From Bacteroidales bacterium (GTDB taxonomy: Bacteria; Bacteroidota; Bacteroidia; Bacteroidales; UBA12077), in NCBI GenBank assembly GCA_019038645.1, contig JAHOYT010000029.1, forward strand, positions 1 to 51,044: a DNA stretch of 51,044 nt, read 5' to 3'. The notes under the pieces were generated by a model. It was not told the DNA's origin, did not search any database, and worked only from the letters and a program-made list of their open reading frames with translations. The first letter of the stretch is position 1; every line of letters begins with the position of its first letter. The position numbers and the translations under genes were made by a program. Shown here in pieces: positions 45,699-51,044 of the stretch.

Positions 45699-46388
45699 CT
45701 ATTTATCTTTTCTCAAATAAATATCACCACTTATAGTTTCCAGAAAAATTCTGGTTCCACCATTGTTTAATCGTTTTGATAAATCGCGTTTACCGTAATG
45801 ATGATAACCCTCATATTTTCTATTGTTAAACTCAAAATCGCTATACATCCCTCCGCTTATAGTACTTAATTCCAGATCAGCATTATGTTTTTCAGGCAAA
45901 GAGATATCTATAAATCCACTTATGGTATTAATATCCATTCTTCCAAGTACACCTTTAATGTCAATATCTCCGCTTATTGTTTCAATTTCAAGATCAATAT
46001 TTGCAGGTACTTTAACTTCAAAGAAAAGATCCATTTCAACAGAGTTGTATGTAATAGTATGTCCGTCTTCATCTACAATTCGTTTCCTTGTTTGTAAACT
46101 TTTCATATTTTCAATTTCAGATTTGAATACAATTCCAGTAGATCTTTGATTCAATTCCAGTTTAAATTTATCATTGTCTTCATTATTGTTAATTGAGACT
46201 ATAACTTTAACGTATACTTCATTTTTATTCCAAGTTGTAACTGTTATTTGATCAGCAAATTCAAAGTTTAGTGTTAATTCCTCATTTTCTTTTATTGGAG
46301 ATGATTTCTCAACTATTTTTTGACTAAATAATGTGTTCGAGAAAGACATAAGAATGGCCAGAACACATGTGAAAATTAAATTTTTCAT
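45699..46388 (-). CDS. Exported DUF4097-like beta-repeat protein (downstream copy)
   Basis: A 229-aa protein with a Sec signal peptide (MKNLIFTCVLAILMSFSNTLFSQ). The rest has short beta repeats of the type ISGDIDIKG, ISGFIDISL and ISGDIYLRK, typical of DUF4097 putative adhesin domains, which form beta-helix-like stacks. It is probably periplasmic or exposed at the outer membrane. It is the fourth gene after the ECF sigma factor and a paralog of the upstream DUF4097 gene (46520-47308), from which it is separated by a 131-bp spacer with an inverted-repeat element. Confidence 0.8.
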   Translation of the reverse strand: MKNLIFTCVLAILMSFSNTLFSQKIVEKSSPIKENEELTLNFEFADQITVTTWNKNEVYVKVIVSINNNEDNDKFKLELNQRSTGIVFKSEIENMKSLQTRKRIVDEDGHTITYNSVEMDLFFEVKVPANIDLEIETISGDIDIKGVLGRMDINTISGFIDISLPEKHNADLELSTISGGMYSDFEFNNRKYEGYHHYGKRDLSKRLNNGGTRIFLETISGDIYLRKDK

Positions 46389-46431
46389 GATATTTTAATT
46401 TGAAGATTTATTAAAAATGGATGTTAAAAAA

Positions 46432-46510
46432 GGCTGTTCCAGGAGGTTTAACTATGAAAGCACTCGATAGTTAAATTTTTTAAACAAAAATCTGAGTTCC
46501 CAAAACAGCC
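46432..46510. repeat. 79-bp nested inverted-repeat element between DUF4097 genes
   Basis: Outer arms GGCTGTT (46432-46438) and AACAGCC (46504-46510) enclose an inner inverted repeat TTTAACTAT (46447-46455) and ATAGTTAAA (46467-46475). The left end GCTGTTCCA is also the end motif of the element at 45626-45686. It could be a terminator, a processing site or a MITE-like remnant. Confidence 0.5.
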
Positions 46511-46519
46511 AGTAAGATT

Positions 46520-47308
46520 CTACTTCTTACGAAGATAGATATTATCATTAATGGTTTTAAGATTGATATTTACTCCTCCACCATTTATTTTTCCAACAAT
46601 TTTCTGACCACCGCCAATATAGCTTAAGCCATCCTTGCTTTTTGTTTCAAAATCAATATCAAAGTTAGTAAAAATTTCGCCATTGATAGTACTCATTGAA
46701 ATATTTGCAGGAGTATTTGATGGCAACGTGATGTCGATTATACCATTTGTAGCATGAAGCGATATTGGTGCTTGTTGATTAATTGTTCCGAAATCAATAT
46801 TTATATCGCCATTTGTTAGGTTAAGAATAACAGGTCCGGTAACATTCTCCAGATCAATTCCAGGATTTAATACAGACACTTCCAGTTCACTGCTAAAATT
46901 CTTAACTTTAATATCATCACTTGCAAACGGACTTCGATAATCAATTTTTACATTTATTCCTTTTGGAACTTTAAATGTATAATATGCATCTTCTGATTGT
47001 TTGCTTGCACCAGCGATTTCAATTACGTTTCCGTTGGTATTAACCTCTAATCCAATTCCTGTATTATCTTCGGCTCCAGAGCCATATAATGACTTTAAAC
47101 CGTCGGCTCTTTCAGGCTTTTTCTCAAATCGGCTTGTTTCAATAATTAATTGAGAGCCTGTAGTTTCTTCAATGCTTATTCTTCCTGTCATATTTTTTAT
47201 AAATATCTGACCGGATTGTTTTACATCGTATTTAAAATCTTGTGCGTAACACGCACTTATTCCAAGTGCTAAAATTGCTGTTATTATAAATGATCCTATT
47301 TTTTTCAT
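46520..47308 (-). CDS. Exported DUF4097-like beta-repeat protein (upstream copy)
   Basis: A 262-aa protein with a signal peptide (FIITAILALGISACYAQ) and a beta-repeat region of the DUF4097 type. Regular strands such as VILNLTNGDINIDFG, SLHATNGIIDITLPS and NISMSTINGEIFTNF show a 20-22-residue periodicity. The ending NLKTINDNIYLRKK is nearly the same as that of its downstream paralog. The ACYAQ site could read as a lipobox, but the cleavage site after YAQ is equally good. It follows the anti-sigma gene by 90 bp and belongs to the sigma operon. Confidence 0.8.
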   Translation of the reverse strand: MKKIGSFIITAILALGISACYAQDFKYDVKQSGQIFIKNMTGRISIEETTGSQLIIETSRFEKKPERADGLKSLYGSGAEDNTGIGLEVNTNGNVIEIAGASKQSEDAYYTFKVPKGINVKIDYRSPFASDDIKVKNFSSELEVSVLNPGIDLENVTGPVILNLTNGDINIDFGTINQQAPISLHATNGIIDITLPSNTPANISMSTINGEIFTNFDIDFETKSKDGLSYIGGGQKIVGKINGGGVNINLKTINDNIYLRKK

Positions 47309-47346
47309 AATTCTTTATTTTACTGATTATTAAATATTAATTTTTA

Positions 47347-47375
47347 GCCTGTCTGCCGACAGGCAAGTTTGCCGG
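47347..47375. repeat. GC-rich hairpin repeat between the anti-sigma and DUF4097 genes
   Basis: GCCTGTC (47347-47353), loop TGCC, GACAGGC (47358-47364) is followed by a GCCGGC (47371-47376). The sequence is strikingly GC-rich for this genome and resembles dispersed GCCTGTCGGCAGAC-type repeats seen between genes in many bacteria. Confidence 0.6.
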
Positions 47376-47398
47376 CTATATTATTTAAAATTGTAATC

Positions 47399-48199
47399 TT
47401 ATATAAATACTTTTAGTCCTTCCTGAACCTGTTCTTTTACAACAGGTATGGTATTATCATTATTTAATATTTCCTGGAATATTTTCTTAGCTCTTGATTC
47501 CTGCATTTGGGTTAATAAATTTATTAAAGTGATTTGTAATGCAGGATCTTCTTCTTTTTCTAAAACTTCTATAAATGCATCCCGGATTTCTTCACTTTCA
47601 GAATATTTTACCAAAGCATTGGCTGCTGCCATTCTAACATTAATATTATCGTCGCTCCTAAAAGTATTAACCAAAGTATTAATAGTTTTATCATCTGATC
47701 TGAGTTGTTCATTTATTACATTAACAGCATTTAATCGCTGACTGGCTGTGGGTTGACGAAGCGAAGCCATTGTCGCTGTTTGTTGAATTGAATATATCTC
47801 AGAGCGAAGAGCTGCAATTTCTGCACTTTGGTATGACTTTATTTGTAAACTTTGACCAAGGAAAAAGCCAAGACTTAATAAAACAATAATACTTGCTGCA
47901 TATTTCAGATAATTCCTATAGTCTTTATTTTGATTTGCTGAAGATTTAATATTTTTCAAAGAAGTATTAAGCTGTTCCTTTTCTACTTCCAGCATTGTGT
48001 AAAAATCAACTTTTAGTTGCTCGTCAGGTTGCTCATCTTCAAATATCTGCATGTCATCCAGTAATTGCCTGGTTTGTTTATGCTCTGTTCTACATGTTTT
48101 GCAGGTTAATAAATGTTCTTCAATCTGAATTTTTATATCAGCCGAAATATTTTCTTCGATAAAATCAATCAATACGTTCTGTATGTTTTTACATTCCAT
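47399..48199 (-). CDS. Anti-sigma factor with zinc-finger and HEAT-like C-terminal domain
   Basis: A 266-aa membrane protein. The N-terminal zinc-finger of the zf-HC2 type has ligands Cys3, His29, Cys33 and Cys36 (EEHLLTCKTC) and is expected to bind the sigma factor. One membrane segment lies at about residues 98-119. The periplasmic part, from about residue 160, shows helical HEAT-like repeats (NVRMAAANALVKYSESEEIRDAFIEVLEKEED). It starts 11 bp after the sigma factor gene, so the two are coupled. The HEAT-like region may sense an envelope signal, or bind the DUF4097 proteins encoded downstream; this is inference. Confidence 0.85.
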   Translation of the reverse strand: MECKNIQNVLIDFIEENISADIKIQIEEHLLTCKTCRTEHKQTRQLLDDMQIFEDEQPDEQLKVDFYTMLEVEKEQLNTSLKNIKSSANQNKDYRNYLKYAASIIVLLSLGFFLGQSLQIKSYQSAEIAALRSEIYSIQQTATMASLRQPTASQRLNAVNVINEQLRSDDKTINTLVNTFRSDDNINVRMAAANALVKYSESEEIRDAFIEVLEKEEDPALQITLINLLTQMQESRAKKIFQEILNNDNTIPVVKEQVQEGLKVFI

Positions 48200-48210
48200 A
48201 ATTCAAAGTT

Positions 48211-48753
48211 TTAAGCAAGTTCAAAATAAAGTTCCCGTAATTTGTGCATTGCTCTGTGTACTTTAACTTTAATCGCTGTTACTGAGTTTCCTGTTATGTC
48301 AGATATTTCCTTGTATTTTAATCCCTGAAACCTACTTAATTCAATAATTTCTCTTTGTTCAGGGTTTAGTTGGTTTAAAGCTTCGTGCAATATGTGTTTT
48401 TTTGCTTCAAATTCCATTTCTTCTAATGCTGATTTGCTATCCTGTTCAATTTGCTCGGGCTCATTAAAATCAGACTTTAAAAATTTGTTCTCCTGATAAT
48501 GTTTTAAATGAACGTTTCGTGCAATCTGGTACATCCAAGATTTAAACTTCCATTGTTGGTCATATGATTCGCGATATGAAATTATTCTGCGAAAAACATT
48601 TTGCGTTAAATCACTGCTAATATCTTTATTGTTGGTTAATCGCAAAAAGAAATTATAAAGTTTTACATGATATTTTTCGAATAATGGAGCCAAAGAATCC
48701 AGATTTCCATTTTTTACTTTTTGCATTAAATGTTCGTCATTGAATTGTTCCAC
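48211..48753 (-). CDS. ECF-type RNA polymerase sigma factor
   Basis: A 180-aa sigma-70 family protein of the ECF class with regions 2 (LTNNKDISSDLTQNVFRRI, then WKFKSWMYQIARNVHLKHY) and 4 (LNPEQREIIELSRFQGLKYKEI and GNSVTAIKVKVHRAMHKLRE). The domain 4 helix-turn-helix is intact. It heads the operon sigma, anti-sigma and two DUF4097 proteins, so the DUF4097 proteins are likely both targets and part of the response. A TAnnTTTG promoter was not seen; an ECF-type self-regulated promoter cannot be identified without the consensus. Confidence 0.92.
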   Translation of the reverse strand: MEQFNDEHLMQKVKNGNLDSLAPLFEKYHVKLYNFFLRLTNNKDISSDLTQNVFRRIISYRESYDQQWKFKSWMYQIARNVHLKHYQENKFLKSDFNEPEQIEQDSKSALEEMEFEAKKHILHEALNQLNPEQREIIELSRFQGLKYKEISDITGNSVTAIKVKVHRAMHKLRELYFELA

Positions 48754-48865
48754 AAACGGTAATTTTAATTTTGTTTCTGTATTGGTTATCTTTTTTTTAA
48801 AAAAAGGTTACAATACCTAGTAAAAATAAAACAAATAATTTTACAATCATTTGTAATTCAAAATA

Positions 48866-48898
48866 ATAAAAAAAGCGTTCCATTCAATGGAACGCTTT
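48866..48898 (-). terminator. Intrinsic terminator of sppA
   Basis: Arms AAAGCGTTCCATT (48872-48884) and AATGGAACGCTTT (48886-48898) are perfectly complementary. On the minus strand the hairpin is followed by a U-tract (complement of the A run 48866-48873). It lies 19 bp beyond the sppA stop codon. Confidence 0.85.
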
Positions 48899-48917
48899 AA
48901 TATCAATAGTAAAAAAA

Positions 48918-50684
48918 TTAATAAATATCTATTTCGTATGGTATTCTTGCCTGAATCCCTTGTTGTTTAATAATGTTCTGAAGATTTTCGTAATATTTAT
49001 ATTCAGCTCCAAGTTCCTGTTTAAGAATTGATGCTTTTACATTGCCCTGTAAATCTTCTAATAGTTGTTGGAACGGATCTTTAAGTTTAGGGAAATCAAC
49101 AACTCTGTATTTTTCCAGATTAGCAGCTTCGGCAGCCAAAGCAATTGCATCTTCCAAACCACCAAATTCATCAATCAATCCGATTTCTATTGCATTTACA
49201 CCACTCCATACACGTCCCTGACCAATTTCATCAACTTCTTCTTTTGTCATGTTTCTTCCTTCGGCAACTTTAGTAATAAAGGTTTCATAAAAATTTTCAA
49301 CCAAATATTGAAAAATCTCTCTTTCTTCAGGTCTGAATGGTCGTGTTACGGAACCTATATCTGCAAACTTGTTAGTTTTAGCAACATCAACATGGATTCC
49401 CAGCTTTTCGTTAAGTAGCTCTTTGCCGGAAAAAAACAAGCCAAAGACGCCAATGGATCCTGTAATAGAATTAGGACTGGCAATAATTTTTTGCGCAGGA
49501 GCAATAATATAATATCCGCCGGATGCTGCAACATCACCAATTGAAGCTATAACTGGTTTTGTTTCCTGTGCTAATTTTACTTCGCGCCAAATAACTTCTG
49601 AAGCTAAAGCACTACCGCCACCTGAATTTACTCTCAAAACTATGGCTTTAACAGATGAATCTTTCCGGGCTTTTCTTACAGCTCTTGAAATACGATCAGA
49701 CCCAATTACTCCTTCTCCGCCTTCGCCCATTAATACAGTTCCGCTGGCATAAACAACTGCAATTTTATTTTTTTCCAATGACTTACGTTTCTTGTCCGGA
49801 ACTTTAGAATAACTACTTAAGGAAACACTTTCAATTTTACTTTCTTCTGTTTTATTTGTTAATTCTGCCAGCTCTGAAAGAATCTCATCTTTGTATTTTA
49901 AGCCGTCGATTAAACCACTGCTTACTGCCATATCAACATCTTTTAAAGTAAGATTGTCAGCTAGTTCGTTTATCTTTTCAACGCTAATATTTCTTTCTTT
50001 AGATATATCTTCAAGAATATGATTCCAGATTGAACCCATATAAGCCATAACTTGCTTACGGTTTTCATCACTCATTTTATTATACATATAGGGTTCAACA
50101 TAACTCTTGAATTTACCATGACGAATAATCTGAGGCTCTACACCAAGTTTTTCCAATGCTTCTTTGTAAAACATTATTTCAGATCTTAATCCTACCAGAA
50201 TCATTAATCCTTCCGGATTCAGATAAACTTTATCGGATATACTGGCTAAATAGTAAGTAGGTTGTGTATAATTGTCGCTGTAACTTATAATAAATTTACC
50301 TGATTCTTTAAAATCGATCAGTGCATTTCTGATTTCTTCAACAGTTCCAATACCAGCCGAAATAAATGTTAAATCAAGATAAATTCCATCAATATTGGGA
50401 TCTGTTTTAGCCTTCTTTATATTCGATAGAATATCGTTTAATCCAAGTTGAGGAGCTGGTTTGAGGGTAGAAAAATCAAAACCTTCCATTGGATTTTTAT
50501 TGCTCCTGTCCATTATAGGCTGACTTAGCTCTATGTGCAGAATTGTATTTGATTTAATTTTCACCTGTTGTTCCTGAGAAGAAACCATAACCCCGATTCC
50601 TCCAAGAAGAATTAAAAACATTAACAAACCTGCAACTAAAACTCCAAGAACTGATGCAAGGAGATACTTAAAAAAACTTTTCAT
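48918..50684 (-). CDS. sppA: Signal peptide peptidase SppA, long (type A) form
   Basis: A 588-aa membrane-bound serine protease that degrades cleaved signal peptides. An N-terminal membrane anchor (about residues 7-33) precedes two tandem ClpP-like domains. The catalytic dyad is formed by Lys193 in GKFKSYVEPY and Ser388 in GDVAASGGYYI. The second domain also carries VNSGGGSALASEVIW and SPNSITGSIGVF. The length is that of the duplicated SppA of Escherichia coli. It is divergent from the folK gene and ends at the terminator at 48866-48898. Confidence 0.94.
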   Translation of the reverse strand: MKSFFKYLLASVLGVLVAGLLMFLILLGGIGVMVSSQEQQVKIKSNTILHIELSQPIMDRSNKNPMEGFDFSTLKPAPQLGLNDILSNIKKAKTDPNIDGIYLDLTFISAGIGTVEEIRNALIDFKESGKFIISYSDNYTQPTYYLASISDKVYLNPEGLMILVGLRSEIMFYKEALEKLGVEPQIIRHGKFKSYVEPYMYNKMSDENRKQVMAYMGSIWNHILEDISKERNISVEKINELADNLTLKDVDMAVSSGLIDGLKYKDEILSELAELTNKTEESKIESVSLSSYSKVPDKKRKSLEKNKIAVVYASGTVLMGEGGEGVIGSDRISRAVRKARKDSSVKAIVLRVNSGGGSALASEVIWREVKLAQETKPVIASIGDVAASGGYYIIAPAQKIIASPNSITGSIGVFGLFFSGKELLNEKLGIHVDVAKTNKFADIGSVTRPFRPEEREIFQYLVENFYETFITKVAEGRNMTKEEVDEIGQGRVWSGVNAIEIGLIDEFGGLEDAIALAAEAANLEKYRVVDFPKLKDPFQQLLEDLQGNVKASILKQELGAEYKYYENLQNIIKQQGIQARIPYEIDIY

Positions 50685-50806
50685 ATGTATTTTGTTTTAA
50701 TTATTATTCATTGTTATTTGATAAAATTATACTTTTAAATTATTATCACAACAAATTAGTAGCTGGAAAGTTAATTTTATTACAACTTTTTGTAAAATTT
50801 TTTGAA

Positions 50807-51044
50807 ATGAAGAACATTGTATTTTTGTTAATTGGCGGAAATTTAGGTAATCGATTTAAACTGTTAAACCTGGCAAAAAGCGATATTCAAAAAGAAATAG
50901 GGCGAATTAAAAAAGAATCGTCTGTTTATGAAACTGCAGCATGGGGTTTTAATTCTGAAAATGATTTTCTAAATCAGGTTTTACTTGTAAATACAGAATT
51001 TACACCAACCCATGTCCTTGAAAAATGTTATAAAATTGAAAATA
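50807..51044 (+). CDS. folK: HPPK FolK, N-terminal part (runs off the window)
   Basis: The first 79 codons of a 6-hydroxymethyl-7,8-dihydropterin pyrophosphokinase, a folate synthesis enzyme. Recognisable features are LLIGGNLGNRFKLL, RIKKESSVYETAAWGF and ENDFLNQVLLVNTEF, the ATP and pterin-binding segments of HPPK. The gene begins at ATG 50807, 122 bp from the divergent sppA start, and continues beyond the right edge, so the end position is only the window border. Confidence 0.88.
   Translation, partial: MKNIVFLLIGGNLGNRFKLLNLAKSDIQKEIGRIKKESSVYETAAWGFNSENDFLNQVLLVNTEFTPTHVLEKCYKIEN

Overview
The window is AT-rich chromosomal DNA from a member of the Bacteroidota, probably class Bacteroidia. 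The evidence is promoters of the Bacteroidota type (TTG, about 20 bp, TAnnTTTG), the absence of Shine-Dalgarno sequences, a cell-surface protein with SprB repeats and a type IX secretion (T9SS) sorting domain, and lineage-typical genes such as DUF3098, DUF2723 and an S2 protein with a long Lys/Glu tail. No rRNA, tRNA, complete insertion sequence or CRISPR array was seen. Most of the window is ordinary core genome.

Layout. 0.1-3.9 kb (+): ftsX, DUF3098, uppP, truB and queA, ended by a perfect palindromic terminator. 4.0-7.5 kb (-): a family 4 uracil-DNA glycosylase and the ribosomal operon rplM-rpsI-rpsB-tsf, with a structured leader before rpsB. 7.8-10.4 kb (+): O-antigen ligase-like protein, guanine deaminase and alkyladenine glycosylase. 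10.3-15.3 kb: a beta-rich exported protein (-), a DUF2723 membrane protein and a polysaccharide deacetylase (+).

15.3-21.3 kb is a lasso peptide biosynthetic locus, and possibly extends to 25.2 kb. A nucleotidyltransferase and an asparagine-synthetase-like cyclase point left. An HPr-kinase-like enzyme, a sulfotransferase, a PqqD-like B1 protein, a B2 protease and a small precursor point right. The precursor reads as leader ...KTE followed by the core GGTLMSTYEDADYSDPNS. This predicts a Gly1-Glu9 macrolactam and a C-terminal Ser that suits the kinase. Twenty bases after the precursor starts a 1273-aa T9SS-secreted SprB-repeat protein that contains a run of nine G bases. No dedicated lasso exporter is present.

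25.3-27.6 kb (+): purD and a DUF6427-like membrane protein. 27.6-38.8 kb (-): a signalling operon transcribed as two CheR-type methyltransferases (one apparently degenerate), a lone CheB methylesterase, a membrane GAF protein, a GAF-PAS-PAS-PP2C phosphatase (SiaA-like), a SiaB-like kinase, a SiaC-like phosphoprotein with the expected Thr68, and an ABCG-type transporter with a TerB-like N-terminus; a lipoprotein and a small exported protein follow. It combines a Sia partner switch with methylation enzymes, but has no diguanylate cyclase and no classical chemoreceptor.

39.3-45.6 kb: a membrane-anchored EEP-family phosphodiesterase (-), purQ, a 38-codon small ORF, an ArsC/Spx-like protein, class I fumarase and a TetM-like translational GTPase (+). 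45.7-48.8 kb (-): an ECF sigma factor, an anti-sigma factor with a HEAT-like periplasmic domain and two DUF4097 proteins, separated by intergenic inverted repeats. 48.9-50.7 kb (-): sppA. The start of folK runs off the right edge.
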